A stretch of DNA of 64,000 bases from Deinococcus grandis (GTDB lineage: Bacteria > Deinococcota > Deinococci > Deinococcales > Deinococcaceae). The first letter of the stretch is position 1. Every line of letters begins with the position of its first letter. Under the pieces are notes generated by a model that did no database searches, had not been told where the DNA came from, and saw nothing but the letters and a program-made list of their open reading frames with translations. The stretch is taken from positions 10,763 through 74,762 of the forward strand of contig NZ_BCMS01000002.1 of the NCBI RefSeq assembly GCF_001485435.1, given 5' to 3'. This document shows positions 24,724 through 32,930 of the stretch, piece after piece. A program made the translations under genes and the position numbers.

Positions 24724-25638
24724 TCAGCCGCGCAGCAGCGCGCGGAGTTTCTCGGTGTCGGCGTGGAAGCCGCGGATGCCCTCGGCGAGCTTCTCGGTGG
24801 CCATGGGGTCGCTGGCGAGCGCCCAGCGGAAGTCCGCCTGCGTGAGGGTGGGTTCGGTCTGCGTGGCGCTCTCGGGGCTCAGGACGCGTTCGAGTTTCCC
24901 CTCGTCGGCGGCGAGTTCCCCGAGCAGCTGGGGGCTGACGGTCAGGCGGTCGCAGCCCGCGAGGGCCTTGACCTGCTCGGCGCTGCGGAAGGACGCGCCC
25001 ATCACGATGGTCTCGTATCCGTGGGATTTGAAGTGGTGGTAGATCTCGCGCACGGATTTCACGCCGGGGTCCTCGTCGACGGGGTAGCTGTCCTTGCCCT
25101 CGGCCTTCTTGTACCAGTCGGTGATGCGGCCCACGAAGGGCGAGAGCAGGTACGCCCCGGCCTGCGCGGCGGCGATGGCCTGCGCGAGGTTGAACACCAG
25201 GGTCAGGTTGCAGTGGATGCCCTCGGCTTCCAGGACGCGCGCGGCCTGCACGCCTTCCCAGGTGGTGGCGAGCTTGATCAGGATGCGGTCCTTGCCCACG
25301 CCCTGCTGCGAGTACAGGTCGATGAGGTGGCGGGCCTTGGTGACCATGGCGTCCGCGTCGAAGGACAGGCGGGCGTCCACCTCGGTGCTGACGTAGCCGG
25401 GCACGAGCTTGGTGAGTTCGGTGCCGATGCGCACGGTCAGGAAGTCGATGGCGGCTTCCACGTCGCCCATGGCGCGCGCTTCTTCCAGGAGGTGCGCGTA
25501 GCCGCTGAGGGACGCGGCCTTGAGGATCAGGCTGGGGTTGGTGGTGCAGTCCTGCGGCTGGTACTGGCGGATGGCGTCCAGGTCGCCGGTGTCGGCCACG
25601 ACGACCGTCATCTGCTTGAGCTGCTCGAGTGCGTTCAT
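24724..25638 (-). CDS. tal: Transaldolase
   Basis: Pentose phosphate pathway enzyme moving a dihydroxyacetone unit between sedoheptulose-7-P and glyceraldehyde-3-P. 304 aa, TalB-like subfamily. Conserved CTTNPSLILKA near 31-41 and Schiff-base K122 in ILIKLATTWEG, plus NLTLVFN and SPFVGRITDW. ATG 25638 has GGAAGGAGA upstream, so this start is preferred over a longer in-frame option. Monocistronic with its own terminator. Confidence 0.96.
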   Translation of the reverse strand: MNALEQLKQMTVVVADTGDLDAIRQYQPQDCTTNPSLILKAASLSGYAHLLEEARAMGDVEAAIDFLTVRIGTELTKLVPGYVSTEVDARLSFDADAMVTKARHLIDLYSQQGVGKDRILIKLATTWEGVQAARVLEAEGIHCNLTLVFNLAQAIAAAQAGAYLLSPFVGRITDWYKKAEGKDSYPVDEDPGVKSVREIYHHFKSHGYETIVMGASFRSAEQVKALAGCDRLTVSPQLLGELAADEGKLERVLSPESATQTEPTLTQADFRWALASDPMATEKLAEGIRGFHADTEKLRALLRG

Positions 25639-25806
25639 GGGTCTCTCCTTCCGGGCGCGCGACCGGGGGATGTCGGCGCGCGCGCGGCACACCACTGAGG
25701 GTGGCGCGTTTCCGAGCTTTCCACCCTACAGCAACTCTTCACGCATGCGCCCTGGACAGGCGGGGCGGGCCGCGCGTCCCCCCGGGTGCGGCGTAGCCTG
25801 CCGGAC

Positions 25807-26964
25807 ATGACCGCACCCGATTCCATCCTCAGCGAGGCCCAGGCGGCCGTGGTGGCGCGCGCCGCGCAGGCGATCCGGGAGCATGGCCCGGCGTGCGAGG
25901 CGGCGCAGGACGTGACCCCGCCGGCCGCACAGGCCCTGTCGGAGAGTGGCTACACGCGCCTGACGCTGCCCGAAGCGCGTGGGGGGCTGGGCGCCACGCT
26001 GACGCAGTTCGCCGGGGCGCAGCGGACGCTGGGCGAGGCTGGGGCGGGGCTGGCGCTGGTGCTGGCGATGCACGGGCACGTGACGGGCGCGGCCTTCCAG
26101 GGACGCACGCTGCCGGAGCCGCTGCTGGAGGCCCTGGCGCTGGCGAGTGTGCGCGGTGAGCTGCTGAACGCCCTGGCGAGCGAGCCGGAACTGGGCAGCC
26201 CGTCACGCGGTGGCCTGCCCCGCACCCGCGCGGAGGCGGACGGGACGGGCTTCGAGAGCGGCGGGTGGCGCGTCACGGGCCGCAAGACCTGGAGCACCGG
26301 CTCGCGCGCGCTGACCTGGGCGCTCGTCACGGCGGCCACACCGGACGGGCAGGTGGGCCGGTACTTCGTGAATCTGCGCGGGCCGGGCGTGCGGACAGAA
26401 GCGACCTGGGTGGACGCGCTGGCCCTGCGCGGCAGCGGCAGTCACGACGTGGTGTTCGAGGGGGCGCCCGCGCGGCTGCACGCGCCGCCGGCCCCGGCGC
26501 ACCCGGCGAGCAGCGCGTGGTTCTGGGCGGCGGTGGCCGGGACGTACCTGGGGGTGGGCTTCGCGGCGCTTCACGCCCTGCGCGCCTACGCGCACGAGCG
26601 CACGCCCACCGCGCTGGGCGCCCCGATCGCCACACTGCCGCGCGTGCAGGAGCAGGTGGGGCGGATCGGGGCGGAACTGCTCGCCGCGCACACCTTCCTC
26701 CTGCACGCCACCCGCGCGTGGGACGAACAGCCCGGGCCGGGCGCCGTCCCGCTGATCGGCGCGGCGAAGGCGATCTGCACGAACGCCGCCGTGACCGCCA
26801 CCGACCTCGCGGTGCGGACGGCCGGGGGCGCGGCCCTGACGGCGGGCCTGCCGCTGGAGCAGCTGCTGCGCGACGCCCGCGCGGGCCTGACCCACCCCCC
26901 GGGGGACGACAGCGCCTTCACGGCGTACGGCGCAGCGCTGCTGCGCGGCGACATCCCGGCCTGA
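25807..26964 (+). CDS. Acyl-CoA dehydrogenase-like flavoprotein
   Basis: 385 aa. Acyl-CoA dehydrogenase fold: N-terminal helical part 1-115, middle beta domain (GRKTWSTGSRALTWALV), C-terminal helical part. The usual catalytic Glu near the C-terminus is not evident, and the sequence looks closer to the dibenzothiophene monooxygenase/DszC-like branch than to beta-oxidation enzymes. So dehydrogenase or flavin-dependent monooxygenase activity is open. TAGCCT seven bases before ATG 25807. Divergent to the transaldolase. Confidence 0.75.
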   Translation: MTAPDSILSEAQAAVVARAAQAIREHGPACEAAQDVTPPAAQALSESGYTRLTLPEARGGLGATLTQFAGAQRTLGEAGAGLALVLAMHGHVTGAAFQGRTLPEPLLEALALASVRGELLNALASEPELGSPSRGGLPRTRAEADGTGFESGGWRVTGRKTWSTGSRALTWALVTAATPDGQVGRYFVNLRGPGVRTEATWVDALALRGSGSHDVVFEGAPARLHAPPAPAHPASSAWFWAAVAGTYLGVGFAALHALRAYAHERTPTALGAPIATLPRVQEQVGRIGAELLAAHTFLLHATRAWDEQPGPGAVPLIGAAKAICTNAAVTATDLAVRTAGGAALTAGLPLEQLLRDARAGLTHPPGDDSAFTAYGAALLRGDIPA

Positions 26965-27012
26965 CGCAGACAGCGCGCCCGGAACAGCCGGCACACCGCT
27001 CTACGCTGGGGC

Positions 27013-27648
27013 ATGCCTGAACCCGTGACCCTGACCCTGCCGCAGCTGGTGGACCGCGCCCGCACGCTGTTGATCCCCGGCGAGCGGCGCCTGCTGGGCC
27101 TGACCGGCAGTCCCGGCGCCGGGAAGTCCACGCTGGCGGCGGCCCTCCAGGCGGCGCTGGGGGAAGGGGCGGCGCTGCTGCCCATGGACGGCTTCCACCT
27201 CGCGAACGAGGAACTGCGCCGCCTGGGCCGCGCCGGACGCAAGGGCGCGCCGGACACCTTCGACGTGGGCGGCTGCGCGGCGCTGCTCGCCCGCGTCCGG
27301 GCGCAGGAGAGGGACGTGGTGTACGCGCCCCGCTTCGACCGGCACCTGGAGGAGAGTATCGGCAGCGCCCTGCCCATTCCGCGCGCGGCGCCGCTGGTGA
27401 TCACGGAGGGCAACTACCTGCTGCTGGACGGCCCGTGGCAGGCCGCGTGCGAGCACATGGACGAGGTGTGGTTCCTGGCCCCGCCGGACGATCTGCGCCG
27501 CGCGCAGCTGATCGCGCGGCACGAGGCACACGGACGGGACGCGCAGGCCGCGCGGGACTGGGTGCAGGACGTGGACGACGCGAACGCCCGCCTGATCGAG
27601 GCGACGCGGGACCGGGCCGATCTGATCGTGACGCTGGACTGGACCTGA
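27013..27648 (+). CDS. P-loop nucleoside/fructose kinase-like protein
   Basis: 211 aa, uridine kinase/phosphoribulokinase superfamily. Walker A GSPGAGKST (32-40), PMDGFHLANEEL (substrate-binding Asp), GAPDTFDVGGCAALL, and ITEGNYLLL. These match the 'nucleoside/nucleotide kinase family' group related to pantothenate and fructose kinases. Substrate not decidable from sequence. TACGCT stands five bases before the ATG: a leaderless-type start. Confidence 0.82.
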   Translation: MPEPVTLTLPQLVDRARTLLIPGERRLLGLTGSPGAGKSTLAAALQAALGEGAALLPMDGFHLANEELRRLGRAGRKGAPDTFDVGGCAALLARVRAQERDVVYAPRFDRHLEESIGSALPIPRAAPLVITEGNYLLLDGPWQAACEHMDEVWFLAPPDDLRRAQLIARHEAHGRDAQAARDWVQDVDDANARLIEATRDRADLIVTLDWT

Positions 27649-27651
27649 TGG

Positions 27652-27813
27652 TCAGTGCAGGTCGTCGGGTTCGGTGGTCACGTCCAGCTCCGGTGCCGGG
27701 GTGTCGGGGCTGGGTGGGGGCGTGAGCGGCTGGCCCTGCGCCTGGGTGTCGGCCAGTGCGCCGAGCAGCCATTCGATCTGCTGGACGTTCGCCTGCTCGT
27801 GAGGGTCAGACAT
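27652..27813 (-). CDS. 53-aa acidic protein, unknown
   Basis: Starts MSDPHEQANVQQIEWLLGAL: a short amphipathic helix followed by a Pro/Asp-rich tail. Converges on the kinase gene (3-bp gap). The composition and clean start look gene-like, but nothing is recognised. Confidence 0.45.
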   Translation of the reverse strand: MSDPHEQANVQQIEWLLGALADTQAQGQPLTPPPSPDTPAPELDVTTEPDDLH

Positions 27814-27890
27814 GCCCGCATGGTCGCACCGGACCGCGCGGCGCGTTGCCTCAGGTGACGCAAACGGGCCGCGCCGACCCTTCAGCCGGT

Positions 27891-27955
27891 CTTCATGACG
27901 GCCGCGCGGCCCCGACCGTGATGGTGGGGGCCGCGCGGGAACGCCGTTCATGAAG
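27891..27955 (-). terminator. Large stem-loop after pstB
   Basis: Nested inverted repeat: outer CTTCATGA / TCATGAAG-type arms and a perfect 12-bp core CCGCGCGGCCCC / GGGGCCGCGCGG. It lies 9 bp after the pstB stop; probable terminator of the pst operon. Confidence 0.75.
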
Positions 27956-27963
27956 GGGGTGGG

Positions 27964-28722
27964 TCAGCCGAAGCGGCCCGTGACGTACGCCTCGGTGCGC
28001 TCGTCGCGCGGCGCGGTGAAGATCTGATCCGTGACGCCGTGCTCGACGAGGTCGCCGTTCAGGAAGAAGCTGGTCGTATCGCTGACGCGGGCCGCCTGGT
28101 GCATGTTGTGCGTGACGATGATGATGGTCGTGACCTTCTTCAGGTCGGTCATCAGGTCCTCGATCTTGGCGGTGCTGGCGGGGTCCAGGGCGCTGGTGGG
28201 TTCGTCCATCAGCAGGATCTCGGGTTCCACGGCCAGCGCGCGGGCGATGCACAGGCGCTGCTGCTGCCCGCCGCTCAGGCCGGTGGCGGGGGTCTTGAGG
28301 CGATCCTTGACTTCCTCCCATAGGGCCGCGCCGCGCAGGGAGCGCTCGGCGATCTCCATCAGGCGTTTCTGGTCGCGCATCCCGGCGAGTTTCAGGCCCG
28401 ACACGACGTTCTCGAAGACGCTCATGGTCGGGAAGGGGTTGGGTTTCTGGAACACCATGCCGACGCGGCGGCGCATGGTGACGGGGTCCACGCCGCTGCC
28501 GTACACGTTCTCGCCGTCGAGCAGGATGGTGCCCTCGACGCGCGCGCCGGGCGTGAGGTCATGCATGCGGTTGATGGCACGCAGGAAGGTGGTCTTCCCG
28601 CAGCCGCTGGGGCCGATCAGGGCGTTGACGCTGCCGCGTTCCACGCGGAGGTTGACGTTCCGCACGGCCTGCTTGTCGCCGTAGTAGATGTTGACGTTCT
28701 GGGCGTCCAGGATGGGGGTCAC
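27964..28722 (-). CDS. pstB: Phosphate ABC transporter ATP-binding protein
   Basis: 252 aa. Powers high-affinity phosphate import through PstC-PstA. Walker A GPSGCGKTT (37-45), Q-loop VFQKPNPFPTMSVFENV (the PstB-specific KPNPFP), signature LSGGQQQRLCIARAL, Walker B ILLMDEPTSALDP. GTG start at 28722 with AAGGAG upstream. Last gene of the operon pstS-C-A-B; no phoU follows. The 96-bp gap to pstA holds a degenerate MITE. Confidence 0.97.
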   Translation of the reverse strand: MTPILDAQNVNIYYGDKQAVRNVNLRVERGSVNALIGPSGCGKTTFLRAINRMHDLTPGARVEGTILLDGENVYGSGVDPVTMRRRVGMVFQKPNPFPTMSVFENVVSGLKLAGMRDQKRLMEIAERSLRGAALWEEVKDRLKTPATGLSGGQQQRLCIARALAVEPEILLMDEPTSALDPASTAKIEDLMTDLKKVTTIIIVTHNMHQAARVSDTTSFFLNGDLVEHGVTDQIFTAPRDERTEAYVTGRFG

Positions 28723-28738
28723 GGAATTCTCCTTGTCA

Positions 28739-28818
28739 CTTCGGTTGAACGGTGTTCAACCCGAGCGGATGCGAGTGGGAGGGGCTGGGGGCTGGCCACG
28801 GAGCAGACGGACGCCAGC
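28739..28818 (+). repeat. Degenerate, shortened MITE-A in the pstA-pstB gap
   Basis: TCA (28736-28738) followed by a diverged left end (...CGGTTGAA), a palindrome GGTTGAAC/GTTCAACC and the conserved CCCGAGCGGATGCGAG tract; the right end near CAGACGGACGCC is eroded. About 80 bp, with an internal deletion relative to full copies. It fills the space between the pstA stop and the pstB ribosome site. Confidence 0.6.
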
Positions 28819-29679
28819 TTATCTGCGGCGGCTGGCGCGGCGGGCCAGCAGACTGGTGAGGAAGATCAGGGTGATCAGCAGCAGCGCGCCGGCCTTGGCG
28901 AGACGCTGGTTCTCGTCGTAGGCGCTGGTGGCGCCGCGGTAGATCTCCAGGGGCAGGGCGCTCATGGGTTTGGTCGGGTCGAGGTTGATCTGGCTGTTGC
29001 CGAACGCGGTGAACAGCAGCGGCGCGGCCTCCCCGGCCACGCGGGCCAGGGCCAGCATCACGCCGGTCACGATGCCGCCGGCGGCGGCGGGCAGCACGAT
29101 CCGCAGCGTGACGAGCCACTTGGGGAGACCCAGGGCCAGTCCGGCCTCCCGGACGGTCTGCGGGACGAGTTTCAGGACTTCCTCGGTGGTGCGCACGACG
29201 ATGGGGATCATCAGGAAGCCCAGCGCGACGGCGCCCGCGAGGCCGCTGAAGCCGAATTTCAGGACGATCAGGCCGTACGCGACGAGACCCATGACGATCG
29301 CGGGAATCCCGGCGAGCACGTCGCTGATCATGCGGATGGTGGGCATCAGCGGGTGGCGGGGGTACTCGGCCAGGAAGATCCCGCCGGACACGCCGACCAG
29401 CACGCCCAGGACGCTGGCCATGGCGAGCATCTCGATGCTGCCCAGGATGGCGTTGGCGAGGCCGCCGCCGGTTTCCCCTTCGGGCGCGGGGACCTTGGTG
29501 AAGAAGTCGAGGTTCATGGCGCCCAGGCCCTCGCGGATCAGGTAAGCGAAGATCAGGATCAGCGGCGCGACGACGATCGCGGTGGCCAGGACGATCAGGC
29601 CGCCCATGACGAGGTTCTGGACGCGCCGCGCGGGGCTCAGCTGGTGCCGGGCGCGGCTGGGGGTGGTGGCGGCGCTCAT
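28819..29679 (-). CDS. pstA: Phosphate ABC transporter permease PstA
   Basis: 286 aa, six membrane helices, with the binding-protein-dependent permease EAA region (REAGLALGLPKWLVTLRIVLPAAAGG). Forms the channel with PstC. ATG 29679 overlaps the pstC stop by one base (TGATG); a GTG one codon upstream is an alternative. Coupled translation with pstC is likely. Confidence 0.95.
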   Translation of the reverse strand: MSAATTPSRARHQLSPARRVQNLVMGGLIVLATAIVVAPLILIFAYLIREGLGAMNLDFFTKVPAPEGETGGGLANAILGSIEMLAMASVLGVLVGVSGGIFLAEYPRHPLMPTIRMISDVLAGIPAIVMGLVAYGLIVLKFGFSGLAGAVALGFLMIPIVVRTTEEVLKLVPQTVREAGLALGLPKWLVTLRIVLPAAAGGIVTGVMLALARVAGEAAPLLFTAFGNSQINLDPTKPMSALPLEIYRGATSAYDENQRLAKAGALLLITLIFLTSLLARRASRRR

Positions 29680-30674
29680 CACTGGATCCCCTTAGGCGTC
29701 AGGCGCGCGATGATCAGGCGGGCGACGTAGTTCACGACGACACTCAGGAAGAACAGGCTCAGGCCGAGCGTGACGACGCTGGAGCGGTGCAGGGCTTCCT
29801 GCGCGTCCCCGAACTGGTTGGCGATCACGGAGGCCATGGTGCTGGCGTTGCCCCAGATGCTCTTGAGGATGTCCTGGCTGTCCCCGATGACCATGGCGAC
29901 GGCCAGCGTCTCGCCCAGCGCGCGGCCCAGCGCGAGAATCACGCCGCCCATGATGCCCGCACGGGCGTACGGGAGGATCGCCCGCGAGATGACTTCCCAT
30001 TTCGTGGCGCCCAGCGCGTACATCGCTTCACGCTGGTCCTGCGGCACGAGCCGGATGACGTCCCGCGCGACGGACGCGGTGTAGGGCAGGATCATGACGG
30101 TCAGGATGATGATCGCCAGGGCCAGGCCGCGCCCGGCGGCGCTGCTGGGCACGAAGAAGCATTCCAGGCTGGTCTGGTTGTTGTTCCACAGTTCGGTGCA
30201 GCGCGTCAGCGTCTGGACGTTCTCGGGGCTGGTGAAGAAGTTCGTCTGCCACCTGCCGAGGATCGGGGCGATCACGAACAGCGCCCACAGGCCGTACACG
30301 ACGCTGGGCACCGCGGCGAGCAGTTCGATCAGGTATCCGACCGGGTTGGCGAGCCATTTGGGGGCGTACTCGGCGACGAACAGCGCGCTGGCGATCGCCA
30401 GGGGCACGCTGATGGCCAGCGCGGCGATGCTGGTCACCAGCGTGCCCGCGATCATGGCGGCCGCGCCGAACTCGCCGGTGACGGGATTCCAGACGCGGCT
30501 GGTGAAGAAGTTCAGCCCGAACTTCTGCAGGGCGGGCCAGGATTCGGTGCCGAGCTGGTAGACGCTCAGGACGAACACCAGCACGATCACGGCGGCCAGG
30601 GCGAGGATCAGGCCCTCGAACACCCGGTCACTGCCGCTGCTCAGCTGGCGTGGGGAGGCGGTACGTTTGCTCAT
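29679..30674 (-). CDS. pstC: Phosphate ABC transporter permease PstC
   Basis: 331 aa, six membrane helices with a 55-residue periplasmic loop about 145-200 that includes two Cys (TRCTELWNN, LECFF). EAA loop REAMYALGATKWEVISRAILP. Start ATG 30674 (MSKRTASP), the first with a family-like N-terminus. Lies 147 bp downstream of pstS, separated from it by a stem-loop. Confidence 0.95.
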   Translation of the reverse strand: MSKRTASPRQLSSGSDRVFEGLILALAAVIVLVFVLSVYQLGTESWPALQKFGLNFFTSRVWNPVTGEFGAAAMIAGTLVTSIAALAISVPLAIASALFVAEYAPKWLANPVGYLIELLAAVPSVVYGLWALFVIAPILGRWQTNFFTSPENVQTLTRCTELWNNNQTSLECFFVPSSAAGRGLALAIIILTVMILPYTASVARDVIRLVPQDQREAMYALGATKWEVISRAILPYARAGIMGGVILALGRALGETLAVAMVIGDSQDILKSIWGNASTMASVIANQFGDAQEALHRSSVVTLGLSLFFLSVVVNYVARLIIARLTPKGIQ

Positions 30675-30773
30675 GGTTTCGTGACCCCTTCGGGACTCAT
30701 GGACCCAGTTCACCCGGTTTTCGTCAGGCGCAGGTCAGCCCGCACCATTGGGCCTCCGGGGCGGCAGACGAAC

Positions 30774-30802
30774 GCGGCGTGCCCGGTGGGGGGGCACGCC
30801 GC
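30774..30802 (-). terminator. Stem-loop between pstS and pstC
   Basis: GCGGCGTGCCC and GGGCACGCCGC, 11-bp stem with a short G-rich loop, 19 bp after pstS. Likely partial terminator or mRNA stabiliser that lets the binding protein be made in excess over the permeases. Confidence 0.72.
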
Positions 30803-30820
30803 GCGGTCAAGCGTGAATGC

Positions 30821-31846
30821 TCAGATCTTCTTGCCGCCGAAGGTCATCTTGCCGATGATGCTCTTGGCCTTGTTCACCACGGTGTCGGGCAGCTTGGCGT
30901 AGTCCAGGGGCTCGTTGTACTGCTGGCCGCTCGTGACCATCCAGGTCAGCAGTTTCTTCAGGGCGGCGGCCTGCGCCTGGCTGCGGCCGCTGTAGTTCTG
31001 CTCCTTGTAGAAGATCAGGTACGTGAAGCTGGCGATGGGGTACGCGTCGGCGTTGGCGCTGTTCGTCAGGCTCACGCGGGTGTCCGCCGGGATCACGACG
31101 CCCTTGGCGGCCAGTGCGGCGGGACCGTTGTCGGCCAGCACGAACTTCCCGGCGCGGTTCTGCACCAGACCGAAGGGCAGCTTGTTCTGCTTGGCGTACA
31201 CGAGTTCCACGTACCCGATCGCGCCCGGGGTGCTCTTCACGACGCCTGCGACGCCGTCGTTGCCCTTGGCGCCGGTCCCGACGGGCCACTGCAGGCTGTT
31301 GCCCACGCCCACCTTGCTCTTCCACTCGCTGCTCACCTTGCTCAGGTAGTCGGCGAACACGTAGGTGGTGCCGGACCCGTCACTGCGGCGCGCGACCGTG
31401 ATGGGCAGCGGAGGGATGGTCACGCCGGGGTTCAGCGCGGCGATGGTCTTGTCGTTCCAGGTCTTGATCTTGCCGAGGTAGATGTCGGCCAGGACCTTGC
31501 CGGTGAACTTCAGCGGCGCGGTCACGCCGGGGAGGTTGTAGGCGGGCACCACGGCGCCGATGGCGGTGGGGATGTGCAGCAGCGCGGCGGGCGCGGCCTT
31601 CATGCTCTCGTCGCTCATGGGGTTGTCACTGCCCGCGAAGTCGACGGTGCGTTCGGTGATCTGCTTCTGCCCGGCGCCACTGCCGACGGACTGGTAGTTC
31701 ACGCTGACGCCGGTGTCACCCTTGTACTCGGCGAACATCTTGCTGTAGAGGGGGAAGGGGAAGCTGGCCCCGGCGCCCGTCAGGCTGGACTGCGCGCTGG
31801 CGGTGGTCACGGCGAGGGCGGCGGCGAGGACGAAGATCTTCTTCAT
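30821..31846 (-). CDS. pstS: Phosphate ABC transporter substrate-binding protein
   Basis: 341 aa, periplasmic. Signal peptide 1-18 (KKIFVLAAALAVTTASA), then a PstS fold with phosphate-contacting GAGASFPFPLY, GSGAGQKQI, FAGSDNPM and RRSDGSGTTY. First gene of the pst operon. A MITE-A copy sits 58 bp upstream of its start; only about 55 bp of native upstream sequence remains, so any Pho-type operator may have been displaced. Confidence 0.96.
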   Translation of the reverse strand: MKKIFVLAAALAVTTASAQSSLTGAGASFPFPLYSKMFAEYKGDTGVSVNYQSVGSGAGQKQITERTVDFAGSDNPMSDESMKAAPAALLHIPTAIGAVVPAYNLPGVTAPLKFTGKVLADIYLGKIKTWNDKTIAALNPGVTIPPLPITVARRSDGSGTTYVFADYLSKVSSEWKSKVGVGNSLQWPVGTGAKGNDGVAGVVKSTPGAIGYVELVYAKQNKLPFGLVQNRAGKFVLADNGPAALAAKGVVIPADTRVSLTNSANADAYPIASFTYLIFYKEQNYSGRSQAQAAALKKLLTWMVTSGQQYNEPLDYAKLPDTVVNKAKSIIGKMTFGGKKI

Positions 31847-31904
31847 GGGCCGCAGTCTGCCCGGCGATTGTCAGCCCCACGTCACGCGGTTTCCGGGTGC
31901 CTCA

Positions 31905-32037
31905 TACGGACTCCGATTGAAAGGTTTGCAAAATCTTTCAACCCGAGCGGATGCGAGAAGGAGCAAAGCGGGTTCCGGGCGTGGAGTTGGCAACCCGGTG
32001 CAGTTCCGGGTTGTCAACGAAACAGACGGAATCCGTG
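31905..32037 (+). repeat. MITE-A copy (133 bp) upstream of pstS
   Basis: Begins TACGGACTCCGATTG and ends CGGAATCCGTG, flanked by TCA at 31902-31904 and 32038-32040. The copy closest to the family consensus, with arms GGTTTGCAAAATCTTTCAACC and GCAACCCGG...CCGGGTTGTC. Placed between pstS (58 bp away) and the end of the hpa operon. Confidence 0.87.
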
Positions 32038-32066
32038 TCAACCATCTTCCGGGCCCCCCAGAAGGC

Positions 32067-32107
32067 GCCGGACACGCGTCTGCACAGTGTGGCAGCGCGT
32101 GTCCGGC
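32067..32107 (-). terminator. Terminator of the hpa operon
   Basis: Perfect 12-bp inverted repeat GCCGGACACGCG / CGCGTGTCCGGC with a 17-nt loop, 35 bp after the hpaI stop codon. Confidence 0.8.
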
Positions 32108-32141
32108 ACGTCAGGAATGCATCAGGCCCCGCCCGGGCTGG

Positions 32142-32930
32142 TCAGTACGGGCCGCCCTCCTCTGTTTTTTGCCGTCCAGCCAAATCACGGGCGGCGCGGG
32201 CGAGCAGGGTGGTGTCCACGCCCGCCGCGATGAACGTGCAGCCTGCCGCGCGGTACTGGTCGACCTGAGCCTCGGTGCAGAGGATGCCCGCCGCCTTCCC
32301 GGCCGCGCGGGTGCGGGTCACGGCATCCAGAATCGCGGCCTGCACGTCCGGATGCGCGGGGTTGCCCAGGTGGCCCAGGCTGGCGCTCAGGTCCGCCGGG
32401 CCGATGAACACGCCGTCCACACCCTCGACGGCCAGGATGTCGTCCAGCGCGGCGAGTCCGGCGGCACTCTCGACCTGCACCAGCAGGCACACCTGCTCGT
32501 CGGCGCGGTGCAGGTAGTCCGGCACGGCGTTCCAGCGGGACGCGCGGGCGATCGCGCTGCCCACGCCCCGCACGCCACGCGGCGGGTAGCGGGTCGCGGC
32601 GACCAGTTCGCGGGCCTGCGCGCCGCTCTCGACCATGGGGACCAGCAGGGTTTGCACGCCCAGGTCGAGGTACTGCTTGATCAGGTGCGTCTGCCCGACC
32701 GGGGGCCGCACGATGGGGGTCACCGGGTACGCCGCAAGGGCCTGAACCACCGCCAGGGTGCTGCGCACGTCGTTCGGGGCGTGCTCGCCGTCGATCAGCA
32801 GCCAGTCGAAGCCCGCCCCGGCGACGATCTCGGCGCTATACGGGTCGGCCAGCGCCAGCCAGAGGCCCAGCTGGAACTCCCCGCGCGCCAGGGCCGCCTT
32901 GAAGGGATTGTGCAGGTCCGGGGCGCTCAC
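32142..32930 (-). CDS. hpaI: 4-hydroxy-2-oxoheptane-1,7-dioate aldolase
   Basis: Class II HpcH/HpaI aldolase, 262 aa, cleaving 4-hydroxy-2-oxo-heptanedioate to pyruvate and succinic semialdehyde, the last step of homoprotocatechuate breakdown. Conserved FDWLLIDGEHAPND, RPPVGQ, metal ligands in QVESAAGL and GVFIGPADLSASLGH. Start overlaps hpaH by 4 bp. Last gene of the operon. Confidence 0.93.
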   Translation of the reverse strand: MSAPDLHNPFKAALARGEFQLGLWLALADPYSAEIVAGAGFDWLLIDGEHAPNDVRSTLAVVQALAAYPVTPIVRPPVGQTHLIKQYLDLGVQTLLVPMVESGAQARELVAATRYPPRGVRGVGSAIARASRWNAVPDYLHRADEQVCLLVQVESAAGLAALDDILAVEGVDGVFIGPADLSASLGHLGNPAHPDVQAAILDAVTRTRAAGKAAGILCTEAQVDQYRAAGCTFIAAGVDTTLLARAARDLAGRQKTEEGGPY

